14,977 bases of DNA, taken from contig JAAZLY010000204.1 in assembly GCA_012799115.1 (NCBI GenBank), forward strand, positions 1 to 14,977, written 5' to 3'. The stretch's first letter is position 1. Every line of letters starts with the position of its first letter. The stretch is from Bacillota bacterium (lineage in GTDB: Bacteria; Bacillota; Limnochordia; Darwinibacteriales; Darwinibacteriaceae). The position numbers and the translations under genes were made by a program. The notes beneath the pieces were generated by a model. That model was given only the letters and a program-made list of their open reading frames with translations, was not told the DNA's origin and searched no databases. Below are positions 1-7,670 of this stretch, in pieces.

Positions 1-174
1 CTCAGCCAAGCCGGTCTTTTTCAGAATGGGCTGTACGGAAAAGTCCGTGCTCACAACAAATTCAACGTATTCTGTTACAGGTTCGGCAAAATCCAGATTC
101 GTGTACGCTAACACCACAACCACAAGAAAGACGCACAACGCCAGTATCGCATTTCTGGCAAGATCCTCTACCAC
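1..174 (-). CDS. N-terminus of a membrane protein, probably SpoIVFA/M23 peptidase-like (partial)
   Basis: Only the first 58 codons are in the window and the gene runs off the left edge. The frame is open throughout from a GTG at 174, preceded by AAGGAGG (190-184) nine bases upstream. The product begins with a short polar stretch (VEDLARN), then one hydrophobic segment at about residues 8-25 (AILALCVFLVVVVLAY), then an exported-looking region that includes EPVTEYVEFVVSTDFS. This is a single-pass N-terminus with the rest outside the cytoplasm or in the intermembrane space. In B. subtilis the gene directly after minCD is spoIVFA, a membrane protein with an M23-like domain that holds the SpoIVFB protease inactive, and related clostridial loci carry an M23 metallopeptidase here. 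The family call rests on position and topology, because the diagnostic C-terminal domain lies outside the window. It is 55 bp downstream of minE, probably in the same operon. Confidence 0.6.
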   Translation of the reverse strand, partial: MVEDLARNAILALCVFLVVVVLAYTNLDFAEPVTEYVEFVVSTDFSVQPILKKTGLAE

Positions 175-185
175 AATTACGCACC

Positions 186-217
186 TCCTTCGCCTACCAC
201 AGTATATTAGCGAAGGA
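186..217 (-). promoter_or_regulatory. Hairpin covering the RBS of the gene after minE
   Basis: On the minus strand TCCTTCGC (217-210) can pair perfectly with GCGAAGGA (193-186), giving an 8-bp stem with a 16-base loop. The 3' arm contains most of the ribosome binding site AAGGAGG (190-184) of the GTG start at 174. No T-run follows, so it is not an intrinsic terminator. It may reduce translation of the downstream gene relative to minE. The pairing is seen directly; the regulatory role is inference. Confidence 0.4.
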
Positions 218-229
218 CAGTTGTCATGC

Positions 230-493
230 TTATATCTTGCGTTTCACATTCTTCACGGGAATGTTTGCAATCAGAGCTACCGAGTCATCACCTTCATCAA
301 AACTGACATCCAAGCCCTCTTCGTCAATTTCTAAGTACTTAGAAATTACTTCTATCAGCTCTGCCTCCAATGCGGCTACTAGACCAGGAGAGAGGCTGGC
401 TCGGTCATGAACCAAGACGAGACGCAGGCGTTCTTTAGCCTTGTTCTTACTACCGTCAGAACCGCCGAAAAGTTTCGTAATAAACTCGAACAT
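230..493 (-). CDS. minE: Cell division topological specificity factor MinE
   Basis: MinE stimulates the ATPase of MinD and drives the pole-to-pole movement of MinCD, keeping the FtsZ inhibitor away from midcell. The 87-residue product has the family's usual length and layout: an amphipathic N-terminus (MFEFITKLFG) that serves as membrane anchor, the anti-MinCD segment around residues 18-35 (KAKERLRLVLVHDRA), and the C-terminal topological domain containing EAELIEVISKYLEI and the final strand ALIANIPV. The ATG at 493 follows AAGGAGGG, which overlaps the minD stop codon, so the two genes lie 12 bp apart and are probably translationally linked. MinE is absent from B. subtilis, which uses DivIVA/MinJ instead, so its presence in a sporulating genome points to a Clostridia-type Min system that can oscillate. 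Confidence 0.95.
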   Translation of the reverse strand: MFEFITKLFGGSDGSKNKAKERLRLVLVHDRASLSPGLVAALEAELIEVISKYLEIDEEGLDVSFDEGDDSVALIANIPVKNVKRKI

Positions 494-505
494 GCCTATC
501 CCTCC

Positions 506-1306
506 TTATTGGGCTTCGCCACTGAGAATCCGCTTAAACCAGTGCATGATTTTCCGCTCTTGGAGATCCATAAAGGGAACCTCCTCACCCAAGATGCGGC
601 GCACTACATTGCGATAAGCCTGGCCTGGCCGTGACTTTTTATCCATAACAACGGTTTCGCCCCGGTTGGTCGATACGATGATATCTTGATCATCGGGAAT
701 CACACCTAGAATGGAGATAGCCAGGATATCGTCGATATCATCTATGTCCATCATATCGCCTTTACGTACCATGTCTGGTCTCACGCGATTGATGATCAGT
801 TGCGGATCGTAGAGCTCTGCAGCTTCCAAGAGTCCAATAATCCGGTCTGCATCGCGTACCGCAGATATTTCAGGAGTCGTCACCACAATGGCTTGATCCG
901 CTCCCGCTATAGCATTCTTGAATCCATGTTCAATCCCGGCCGGGCTGTCCAAGATGATGAAATCGTATTCTTCCTTCAGTTGCGCCATCAGCTCAACCAT
1001 CTGCTCGGGAGAGACTGCATCCTTTTCACGGGTCTGGGCCGCGGGTAACAAGACCAGGCTCTCACCAAAATGCTTGTCCTTGATCAGCGCCTGACGGACC
1101 CGACAATTGCCCTCGACAACATCTAGAAGATCGTAGACAATGCGGTTTTCCAAACCCAAGACAACATCAAGATTCCTAAGACCAATGTCCGTATCCACCA
1201 AGCAAACCTTTTGACCAGCAGCTGCTAGGCCTGTCCCTAAGTTAGCAGTAGTGGTGGTCTTACCAACTCCGCCTTTTCCACTTGTGATTACTATGACTTT
1301 TCCCAA
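506..1306 (-). CDS. minD: Septum site-determining ATPase MinD
   Basis: MinD is a ParA/MinD-type ATPase that binds the membrane as an ATP-bound dimer, recruits MinC and is released by MinE. From the start chosen here the protein has 266 residues and opens MGKVIVITSGKGGVGKT, with the deviant Walker A motif at 10-17. It ends with the amphipathic membrane-targeting helix (RKIMHWFKRILSG). The frame is open back to a TTG at 1324, but those codons encode the ribosome binding site AGGGAGGAG. That site lies 8 bases before the TTG at 1306, and starting there gives the canonical MinD N-terminus. It follows minC by 21 bp and precedes minE by 12 bp, forming a minCDE operon. Confidence 0.96.
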   Translation of the reverse strand: MGKVIVITSGKGGVGKTTTTANLGTGLAAAGQKVCLVDTDIGLRNLDVVLGLENRIVYDLLDVVEGNCRVRQALIKDKHFGESLVLLPAAQTREKDAVSPEQMVELMAQLKEEYDFIILDSPAGIEHGFKNAIAGADQAIVVTTPEISAVRDADRIIGLLEAAELYDPQLIINRVRPDMVRKGDMMDIDDIDDILAISILGVIPDDQDIIVSTNRGETVVMDKKSRPGQAYRNVVRRILGEEVPFMDLQERKIMHWFKRILSGEAQ

Positions 1307-1327
1307 TACAAGCTCCTCCCTCAACCG

Positions 1328-1963
1328 TTAGTGGTTGTACACTGAAAGCTGAATACTGTTTTCCACAACCCTAGCAATCTCCGGACCTTCTGGCTGGGGA
1401 AGTTTTTCATCGGGTGCCCTGGAAATGACATGGGCAATGCGCAATTGCGTTGGCTCGAGCCGGAAAGCGAAGACGGTGGCATCAACCTTACCCTCAGCGC
1501 CGGCGTGAGCTACACCCCTTAAGCTCCCTAGAACCAGAATATCTCCGGTACATATGATCTCTGCCCCTGGGTTTACATCCCCCATCACCACAACGTTGCC
1601 ATCGTAATGCAGGCGTTGTCCCGAGCGGATGGTACGTCGAACCAATAGGGTATTATCTTCTTGAACGTCCTTGGCATCCTCGACGATTGATTCGTCAACT
1701 GGACGATGTAGAGGGGCATTCAATGGTTCACGGTTAAGACGCATGCCGTAGTCTGCAATGAGACTTTCGATATCGTCCATTTGACCTTCTGTAAGTACTC
1801 CTTGTTGAAGATAAAGCTTTGCGGAACTTCCCCTAAAGAAGCTCTGAGAAGCTAATAACTGTCTTTCGAGTGACCTGAGGACTTCGCCAAACTGCGTAGC
1901 ATCTCTTATAGTGATCACTAATCCCTCACGGGTGCCTTTAATCGTACACAATTCGGTATTCAT
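1328..1963 (-). CDS. minC: Septum site-determining protein MinC
   Basis: MinC is the FtsZ-polymerisation inhibitor that MinD recruits to the membrane. The 211-residue product has an N-terminal domain (about 1-78, starting TIKGTREGLVITIRD, for FtsZ inhibition), a linker rich in acidic residues (about 88-104), and a C-terminal right-handed beta-helix (about 106-190) that binds MinD. The C-terminal domain carries the family pattern RSGQRLHYDGNVVVMGDVNPGAEI, here at 113-136, followed by GDILVLGSLRGVAHAGAEG. ATG 1963 is preferred over the upstream ATG 1990, because AAGGAG at 1978-1973 lies nine bases before it and the extra nine codons simply encode that site. It is 67 bp downstream of the penicillin-binding protein gene with no terminator between, so probably part of the same transcript. 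Confidence 0.94.
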   Translation of the reverse strand: MNTELCTIKGTREGLVITIRDATQFGEVLRSLERQLLASQSFFRGSSAKLYLQQGVLTEGQMDDIESLIADYGMRLNREPLNAPLHRPVDESIVEDAKDVQEDNTLLVRRTIRSGQRLHYDGNVVVMGDVNPGAEIICTGDILVLGSLRGVAHAGAEGKVDATVFAFRLEPTQLRIAHVISRAPDEKLPQPEGPEIARVVENSIQLSVYNH

Positions 1964-2030
1964 ACGGGACAACTCCTTACCTAACACCATCTACTATTTC
2001 TGCAAATCGTCATAGACTCCTGCCACATCT

Positions 2031-3866
2031 TTAGTCCTGAGGGGCATCTAGACCATAATAAGCGTCGAAGATCTTCCTAGCAATGGGAGCAGCAGCAGAC
2101 GATCCTCCGCCTCCCTGCTCCACCACTACTGCTACCAGTATTTCAGGATTGTCGGCGGGGGCGTAGCCAACGTAAAGACCATTAGAGATTCTCCCCGGAA
2201 CCTCCCAGGTCCCAGTCTTTCCTGCCATCGTGTAGGGAAAACCTGCCATCACTGTCCTGGCGGTTCCACGTTGATGCGTTATGGGTGCTGTCATCACTTC
2301 ATGTAGGGCGTCCCAGGTAGCCTGTGATGCGTCCACCGTGTGTGACACCTCAGGTTCAGCCTGAAACACTACACTGCCATCGGGTGCTTCGATCGTCTTT
2401 ACGATTTGGGGCCGATAAATCACGCCCTTGTTAGCAATGGCAGCGTACGCTTGGGCCAACTGCAAGAGCGTCATCTGATGAAATCCCTGCCCAATAGAAA
2501 TCTGTTCTGTATCCGAGGGATACCAGTTCTGCTCAGAGATAGCCCGGTCGCTAAAGGCCTGTTTCTTCCATTCTCTACTGGGCACCACGCCACTGACTTC
2601 CCCTGGGTATAGCTCCAACCCCGTCGGGGCTCCAAACCCGAGGGCTGTCATCCATTTAGAAAGCCGATCGATGCCAACCTTGGCTCCATTATCAGCGAAA
2701 TAGTGATTACTGGACATACCTAGAGCACCGTACATATCAATCATGCCGAAGGGCGCCAAACCACTATTGATGACCCAATCCTTTACTCCATACTGACTAG
2801 TACCAGTGGCATTGAAACGTTCCTTTGCACCCATGATGCCCTCTTCTAGGATTGCCAGAGCTGTGATGGGTTTGAAGGTAGAGCCAGGACCAAAAAGTGC
2901 TTGGGTAACCCTGTTAAAGAAGGGGCGCTTGGCGTCTTGACTCAAGGCGGTATAGTAAGAGTTCCGCTGTGATTGATCAATTAGATTCTGCGGATCGAAG
3001 CCTGGTATGCTGGCAAAAACCAAGATCTCTCCCGTCTGGGGATTCAGCGCCAGCACGCCTCCAGTCTGCGTGCCCGGATTGTCCTTCAGAGTCAGAATAT
3101 GTTCGTAAAAGGCGTTTTCCGCTACCCTTTGCAAATGGGCGTCCAGCGTCAGCGTAATATTGTGGCCTGGAACAGGTTCAAGCACATTCACCGTTCGAAT
3201 CGGCCTGTTCATCGCATTTACTTCCACCGTCATCTGCCCGATCTCGCCGCGCAAGAGTTCTTCATAGGTCTGCTCAAGACCGCTCTTTCCTACCAAGTCA
3301 CTGCCTCGATAGGTCGTTCCATAGCGCTGCAACTCTGGTGCGCTAATAATGCCTAAATACCCCACGAGGTGCGAGGCCAGATCACCTTGCAGATATTCCC
3401 TGACAGGCTCCTCTTCAATAAAGATGCCGGGCAGATTCACACGATTTTCTTCAATGGCGATCACAGTCTGTGGATCGACATCACGTTTGATCCTCACAGA
3501 TTCGTAGGGGAAACCTCTTCCTTTTTCGAGGGCTTCTTCGAGTTCTTCCATACTCATGCCTAAGAGATCCCCAAGAAGTTGCAAACTACTATCGTCTTCC
3601 TGGACTAAACCCCCGGGGACCGCCGATACAGTAAATGCAGGCTTACTGCGAACCAAGACTTCACCATGACGATCACTGATCTCACCACGGGGCGGAAGCA
3701 AGCGCAATTGACGCATCCGGTTGCCATCAGCCAAGCGTGCATAATGTTCGCCCTTTGCTAGTTGGAGGTACCAGAGTCTGCCAACGATCAACAGGATGCA
3801 GAAGACGACGATAGCAAAAAGAACGGAAAGACGTTTTTCCATACCCTTTTCTTCCACCGACGTCAC
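2031..3866 (-). CDS. mrdA: Class B penicillin-binding protein 2 (elongation transpeptidase)
   Basis: This D,D-transpeptidase cross-links peptidoglycan outside the membrane during side-wall synthesis, working with MreBCD and RodA. The 611-residue product has a short cytoplasmic N-terminus, one membrane anchor (about 13-31), a dimerisation or pedestal domain (about 55-230) and a transpeptidase domain (about 265-600). The three active-site motifs are intact: STFK (329-332, catalytic Ser329), SSN (385-387) and KTG (550-552). The GTG at 3866 overlaps the mreD stop by four bases (GTGA); GTG 3857 or ATG 3842 are weaker alternatives. Position next to mreD supports the elongation type (PBP2) over the division type (FtsI). 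A sporulation-specific SpoVD-like role is less likely, as I see no C-terminal PASTA region. A rodA gene is not in the window. Confidence 0.92.
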   Translation of the reverse strand: MTSVEEKGMEKRLSVLFAIVVFCILLIVGRLWYLQLAKGEHYARLADGNRMRQLRLLPPRGEISDRHGEVLVRSKPAFTVSAVPGGLVQEDDSSLQLLGDLLGMSMEELEEALEKGRGFPYESVRIKRDVDPQTVIAIEENRVNLPGIFIEEEPVREYLQGDLASHLVGYLGIISAPELQRYGTTYRGSDLVGKSGLEQTYEELLRGEIGQMTVEVNAMNRPIRTVNVLEPVPGHNITLTLDAHLQRVAENAFYEHILTLKDNPGTQTGGVLALNPQTGEILVFASIPGFDPQNLIDQSQRNSYYTALSQDAKRPFFNRVTQALFGPGSTFKPITALAILEEGIMGAKERFNATGTSQYGVKDWVINSGLAPFGMIDMYGALGMSSNHYFADNGAKVGIDRLSKWMTALGFGAPTGLELYPGEVSGVVPSREWKKQAFSDRAISEQNWYPSDTEQISIGQGFHQMTLLQLAQAYAAIANKGVIYRPQIVKTIEAPDGSVVFQAEPEVSHTVDASQATWDALHEVMTAPITHQRGTARTVMAGFPYTMAGKTGTWEVPGRISNGLYVGYAPADNPEILVAVVVEQGGGGSSAAAPIARKIFDAYYGLDAPQD

Positions 3867-4369
3867 CCCGTTCTTTTCAGCAATTCATGTAGGTAAATCA
3901 AGCGTTCATTAAGTGCCATAAAGGGCCTGTACAAAAGAACCCCAACAATTCCATTAAGCAGCCCTGTTCCAACAACACCAGAGATAAGGACCCAAGACTG
4001 TGGACTCGATGAGCCAAAGGACGCTGCTCCAAAGAGATAAAGAAGTTGACCTAGGACTGTCCCCAGAACGATCGCGAAAAAGCGTACTAGGGCGTTCTCC
4101 TTGTACAACCGTTTCGCCAAAAACCCCACCAAGATGGCCATCAGCAAGTATGTTCCAGCATAAAGGCCAATAAACCGGCCCACCAAGATGTCCTGGAACA
4201 AGCCACTGACAAAGCCAAAAACGGATGCGCCTGGTCCCTGTAACATAGCAAATAGGAGAGTCAGTAGGAGTAGCAGTTCAGGCTGTCGGCCGAAGACAAC
4301 AAGACCAGGCGAAGCGGTCTGTAATGCCAACCCAACAATGATAATTAACCCATAGCCCACATACTTCAT
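3863..4369 (-). CDS. mreD: Rod shape-determining protein MreD
   Basis: MreD is the small polytopic membrane partner of MreC in the rod complex. The 168-residue product is almost wholly hydrophobic, with about five to six membrane segments and few charged residues outside the connecting loops. The family-typical region GFVSGLFQDILVGRFIGLYA lies in the first half. It starts one base after the mreC stop codon, with GGAGAG just upstream inside mreC, and its stop overlaps the start of the penicillin-binding protein gene. This spacing shows a translationally coupled mreBCD-PBP2 unit. MreD proteins diverge strongly in sequence, so the call rests on topology, length and position together. Confidence 0.92.
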   Translation of the reverse strand: MKYVGYGLIIIVGLALQTASPGLVVFGRQPELLLLLTLLFAMLQGPGASVFGFVSGLFQDILVGRFIGLYAGTYLLMAILVGFLAKRLYKENALVRFFAIVLGTVLGQLLYLFGAASFGSSSPQSWVLISGVVGTGLLNGIVGVLLYRPFMALNERLIYLHELLKRTG

Positions 4370-4370
4370 A

Positions 4371-5198
4371 TTAACTCTCCTCTTGCGGCATCACGATCAA
4401 GACATACTCCAAACGGGTAAAGTCAACAAAGGGGTCGACAACTGCAGAGAAGGATAAGTCATATTGCCGAGACTCCACGGCGACGACTTCGCCAATGGGC
4501 AAATTCTTGGGATAAATGCGACTCAGCCCAGAGGTGACAATCACATCGCCTACCTCAACCTTGGTATCTCGACTGAGGGGCTTAGCGGCTAGAGTGGTCT
4601 GACCCATCTGCCCACCTTCAACCAACACGAGGTCTCCAGTTGCTTGAACCAAGCCTCCAGTCGCGCTTTGTGCATCAACAATGAGCAACACTGTACTGGT
4701 ATAGTTCGAACTATTGATCACGGTTCCAACGATCCCCGCGTTCGTCACAACGGCCATACCACTCACGACTCCATGGGCTTGTCCCTTATTGACAACGATC
4801 GTACTCTCCCATTGGCTCGGCGAGCGTCCGATTACTTCCGCCACGAGGAGCTCATATTCTCCCTCATCTCTAAAATCGAGGGCTTCTCGTAACCATTCGT
4901 TTTCACGGCGATGATTCCGAAGGGCAAACACCTCTGCTTCAAGCTGGCTTACTCGTTCCTCCAACTCTAGATTACGCTCCTTCAATCCCCGCCATCGGTT
5001 CACTTCAGCCACTTGGTGTTGGAAAAATCCCCCAATTCTACTGAAAGACCACTGAAATGGCGACAAGACATCGCGCAAAATCCCTTCAAGTCGGGTAATA
5101 TCGGGTCGACGGATAGACGTGTAATGGATTGTGCCTACAAGAACTAACACTAATATGATTATCAAGGGAATTTTCCAGCGTAGTAGGCGCTCCAACAC
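4371..5198 (-). CDS. mreC: Rod shape-determining protein MreC
   Basis: MreC is a bitopic membrane protein that links cytoplasmic MreB filaments to the wall-synthesis enzymes outside. The 275-residue product has one N-terminal membrane segment (about 9-26), a coiled coil (about 66-110, ERNLELEERVSQLEAEVFAL), and a two-lobed beta-barrel extracellular domain with the family patterns VIGRSPSQWESTIVVNKG, GMAVVTNAGIVGTV and GDVIVTSGLSRIYPKNLPIG. The start is GTG 5198 with only a weak ribosome binding site, and TTG 5195 is a possible alternative. It lies 35 bp after mreB and one base before mreD. Confidence 0.95.
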   Translation of the reverse strand: MLERLLRWKIPLIIILVLVLVGTIHYTSIRRPDITRLEGILRDVLSPFQWSFSRIGGFFQHQVAEVNRWRGLKERNLELEERVSQLEAEVFALRNHRRENEWLREALDFRDEGEYELLVAEVIGRSPSQWESTIVVNKGQAHGVVSGMAVVTNAGIVGTVINSSNYTSTVLLIVDAQSATGGLVQATGDLVLVEGGQMGQTTLAAKPLSRDTKVEVGDVIVTSGLSRIYPKNLPIGEVVAVESRQYDLSFSAVVDPFVDFTRLEYVLIVMPQEES

Positions 5199-5233
5199 TT
5201 GTCTTCACCATCCAGTCATCGGCTTATCTGATT

Positions 5234-6259
5234 CTAGTAACGTCTTGGTCCTAGCATGATCCGCTTCAATAGCTCAAAGTGGCGCAATGCTTCACCCGTT
5301 CCCTCTACAACAGCTGTTAATGGACGCTCCGCGATATGGACTGGCATGCCTGTCTCTCTCATCAGGAGTTCGTCAAGGCCACTGAGGAGTGAGCCACCAC
5401 CAGCCATCATGATGCCTCGATCCATAATGTCCGCTGCCAACTCGGGTGGAGTGCGCTCAAGTGTGACTTTCACAGCATCAATAATGGCCTGAATCGGTTC
5501 CACCAGTGCCTTGTGAATTTCTGTAGAAGAGACAGTCACTGTCTTTGGCAAGCCGCTGACTAGGTCCCTACCACGGATCTCCATGGTCAACTCGTCCTTG
5601 CCATCCAGCAAGGCATAACCGATCTCTGATTTGATCGTCTCTGCCGTTCGCTCCCCGATCAGCAGATTGTAGGACCGGCGAATATATTGCACGATGGAAT
5701 CATCCATCTCATCACCAGCTACCCGAATCGATCGTTGAGATACGATCCCACCGAGGGAGATAACAGCCACTTCGGTAGTTCCACCGCCGATATCTACGAT
5801 CATGGTACCTGTGGGCTCCTGGACCGGAAGGCCCGCACCAATCGCTGCAGCCATCGGCTCCTCAATCACTCTAGCATCCTTGGCTCCCGCGGACAAGGTC
5901 GCATCAATGACCGCCCGTTTCTCTACCTCAGTGACGCCAGAAGGAACAGAGATGATCACTCTCGGGCGCCTCAGTCTCGATCGACGAGTGGCCTTGTTCA
6001 GAAAGTCGCGCAAGAGACGTTCTGTAATTTCAAAATCCGCGATAACGCCATCCTTGAGAGGACGAATCGCGATGATATTCCCAGGAGTTCTTCCCACCAT
6101 TTCCTTGGCCTTGTTACCCACCGCAAAAATCTCATTGGTATCTCGATCAATGGCCACCACGGAGGGTTCATTGATCACAATCCCCCGCCCTTCAACCAAG
6201 ACGAGTGTGTTCGCAGTCCCAAGATCAATGCCGATGTTCCTACCAAACCGCTTGAACAT
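5234..6259 (-). CDS. mreB: Rod shape-determining actin-like protein MreB
   Basis: MreB is the bacterial actin homologue that forms membrane-associated filaments orienting lateral wall synthesis. The 341-residue product has the expected length and all nucleotide-binding elements: phosphate-1 loop GIDLGTANT (10-18), phosphate-2 loop IVDIGGGTTEV (154-164), the connecting motif EEPMAAAIGAGL (133-144), and the adenosine motif MMAGGGSLLSGL near the C-terminus. The amphipathic N-terminus MFKRFGRNIG fits membrane binding. ATG 6259 follows an AAGGAAGGGA site. It is 20 bp downstream of radC and leads into mreC. The related paralogue Mbl is an alternative label, but position ahead of mreCD favours MreB. 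Confidence 0.97.
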   Translation of the reverse strand: MFKRFGRNIGIDLGTANTLVLVEGRGIVINEPSVVAIDRDTNEIFAVGNKAKEMVGRTPGNIIAIRPLKDGVIADFEITERLLRDFLNKATRRSRLRRPRVIISVPSGVTEVEKRAVIDATLSAGAKDARVIEEPMAAAIGAGLPVQEPTGTMIVDIGGGTTEVAVISLGGIVSQRSIRVAGDEMDDSIVQYIRRSYNLLIGERTAETIKSEIGYALLDGKDELTMEIRGRDLVSGLPKTVTVSSTEIHKALVEPIQAIIDAVKVTLERTPPELAADIMDRGIMMAGGGSLLSGLDELLMRETGMPVHIAERPLTAVVEGTGEALRHFELLKRIMLGPRRY

Positions 6260-6279
6260 ACTGTTATCCCTTCCTTCTT

Positions 6280-6966
6280 CTATAGCAAACCCTGTTCACG
6301 AAAACTCAAATAGCGATTGTCTCCTACAATAATGTGATCCAAAACATCAATGCCCAACATATCGCCCACTTCCCGAAGGCGTTCGGTCGTTGCGATATCA
6401 TCACGGCTTGGTGTCAGATCTCCACTGGGATGGTTATGCACCAGAATCACTGCGGCACTACTTCGTCGAATGGCTTCTTTAAACATCTCACGAGGATGGA
6501 CAAGCGAGGCCTGTAAATGACCTATGGAGATTACCTTTTTAGCAATCACCCGGTGCTTCGTGTTCAGCATAATGATCATAAAATGCTCTTTGTCTGCCAG
6601 GCTCAACTCCCGGATAACCAGCTGCGCTGCGTCCTTAGGGCTGTTCACAACACCTTGAAACTCCATGCGAGATTCGCCAAGTCGCCGAGCTAACTCAAAT
6701 GCCGCTATAATGTCTGTTGCTTTAGCCGGCCCAATACCGTTTACCCTGAGCAAGTCCTCATAACTTGTTGTGGCCAGTTCTGGCAATGAACCAAAGTGAG
6801 ATAGAAGTCGCTCTGCCAATGCCAGGGCTGACTCCCGCCGATTACCAGTACGAAGCAAAATGGCCAGTAGTTCCTTATTGGCCAAGCGATCCGCTCCATG
6901 ACGAATCAAACGCTCCCTGGGACGCTCCTCTACAGGTACATCTTTCATCTTTACAGCCTTTATCAA
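6280..6966 (-). CDS. radC: RadC family JAB/MPN-domain protein
   Basis: RadC proteins are widespread, and their cellular role is unsettled: the old DNA-repair assignment is not well supported, and the fold suggests a zinc metalloprotease. From TTG 6966 the product has 228 residues. It shows the N-terminal RPRERL element, a helix-hairpin-helix motif (LLRVNGIGPAKATDI) and a C-terminal JAMM site HNHPSGDLTPSRDD with the usual His-x-His and final Asp ligands. The frame is open to ATG 6984, but that ATG has no spaced ribosome binding site, while AAGGAG lies six bases before TTG 6966. ATG 6948 is a third option and would give the family-typical start MKDVPVEERPRERL. The gene lies between maf and mreB as in B. 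subtilis. Confidence 0.94.
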   Translation of the reverse strand: MIKAVKMKDVPVEERPRERLIRHGADRLANKELLAILLRTGNRRESALALAERLLSHFGSLPELATTSYEDLLRVNGIGPAKATDIIAAFELARRLGESRMEFQGVVNSPKDAAQLVIRELSLADKEHFMIIMLNTKHRVIAKKVISIGHLQASLVHPREMFKEAIRRSSAAVILVHNHPSGDLTPSRDDIATTERLREVGDMLGIDVLDHIIVGDNRYLSFREQGLL

Positions 6967-7005
6967 TTCTTGCTCCTTCCCCATTCCCTGGGCATTGAGC
7001 GAAGC

Positions 7006-7578
7006 CTAGGTAAAGGTGTACACTTCTATACCGAGTGAGCGCAAATGCTCGGCCAAACTCGGCATGGGTAACCCTACTACATTATAATAACAACCTTTGA
7101 TGCTTTTCACAAGTAGTCCACCAAACCCTTGAATGCCGTAACCGCCAGCCTTGTCAAAGGGTTCTTCAGTGGCAATATACGCCCTGATTTCCTCATCGTC
7201 GAGGTGACGAAACTGTACGCTAGTAGTTTCGCTGAAATCGCGGACGACTTGACCGTTACGGCTCAAGACCACATAGGTTGTTACGTTATGTTCTCGCCCA
7301 CTTAAAAACCTCAACATAGAATACGCATCCTCTGCGTCCACAGGTTTGCCTAGGATCTGCCCATCTAGAGTAACAATCGTGTCAGCACCTAGAACCAGGC
7401 AGTCTGGGAAAATTTGGCTGACCGGAACAGCCTTAGCAAGAGCATTAGTCCGGGCTACTACCAGCGGTTCACCTTCTTCGACTTCTAGCGACGGTACGAC
7501 TTCAACCGAAAAGGTAAAACCAAACTGCTCGAGTAATGCTTTGCGGCGAGGCGATTGCGATGCAAGGATTAGATTCAT
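7006..7578 (-). CDS. maf: Maf family nucleotide pyrophosphatase
   Basis: Maf proteins hydrolyse nucleoside triphosphates, including modified or non-canonical ones, to monophosphates in the cytoplasm. B. subtilis Maf affects septum formation when overexpressed, which fits its place before the shape genes. The 190-residue product has the N-terminal substrate motif LASQSPRRKALLEQFG, the LGADTIV strand with its conserved Asp, GKPVDAEDAYSML, and DKAGGYGIQG, all canonical. ATG 7578 is chosen because AAGGTGG lies eight bases upstream. The frame is open to GTG 7590, but that codon is within the ribosome binding site. It appears to be the first gene of the maf-radC-mreBCD-PBP2-minCDE unit, since a terminator and a likely promoter lie just upstream. 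Subfamily specificity (dTTP/UTP versus 7-methyl-GTP type) cannot be settled by eye. Confidence 0.94.
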   Translation of the reverse strand: MNLILASQSPRRKALLEQFGFTFSVEVVPSLEVEEGEPLVVARTNALAKAVPVSQIFPDCLVLGADTIVTLDGQILGKPVDAEDAYSMLRFLSGREHNVTTYVVLSRNGQVVRDFSETTSVQFRHLDDEEIRAYIATEEPFDKAGGYGIQGFGGLLVKSIKGCYYNVVGLPMPSLAEHLRSLGIEVYTFT

Positions 7579-7601
7579 AAACATTGCCACCTTATCTTAG
7601 C

Positions 7602-7630
7602 TATGTATGGTATTCACCCTTATTGGTCAA
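7602..7630 (-). promoter_or_regulatory. Probable SigA-type promoter for the maf-radC-mre-min unit
   Basis: On the minus strand TTGACC (7630-7625, five of six to the -35 consensus) is followed after 17 bases by TACATA (7607-7602), a weak -10. It lies between the upstream intrinsic terminator and the maf ribosome binding site, where a promoter would be expected. The -35 and spacing are good; the -10 is the doubtful part. Confidence 0.4.
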
Positions 7631-7640
7631 TTCCCTTCTC

Positions 7641-7667
7641 AAAAAAAGAGAGTCCATACTGGACTCT
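7641..7667 (-). terminator. Intrinsic terminator after spoIID and the 67-residue gene
   Basis: Read on the minus strand, AGAGTCCA (7667-7660) and TGGACTCT (7656-7649) form a perfect 8-bp stem with a three-base loop, followed by C and seven T (7647-7641). It begins four bases after the stop codon of the 67-residue gene, so it ends the spoIID transcript and isolates the maf operon from it. Confidence 0.85.
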
Positions 7668-7670
7668 AGC

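Noticed and set aside
194..229. Promoter in the minE to SpoIVFA-like gap (TAATAT, TATACT with ATGACA or GCATGAC upstream)
   Set aside because: Spacings are 12 or 15 bases for SigA-type boxes, and the SigE-like match is only partial, so no promoter could be supported.
1964..2030. Terminator or promoter between PBP2 and minC
   Set aside because: No stem with T-run and no pair of promoter boxes at acceptable spacing is visible; read-through is more likely.
5687..6332. Plus-strand open frames of 208 and 176 codons opposite mreB
   Set aside because: They lie wholly on the complement of a strongly conserved mreB, encode low-complexity or unfamiliar sequence, and are shadows of its codon bias.
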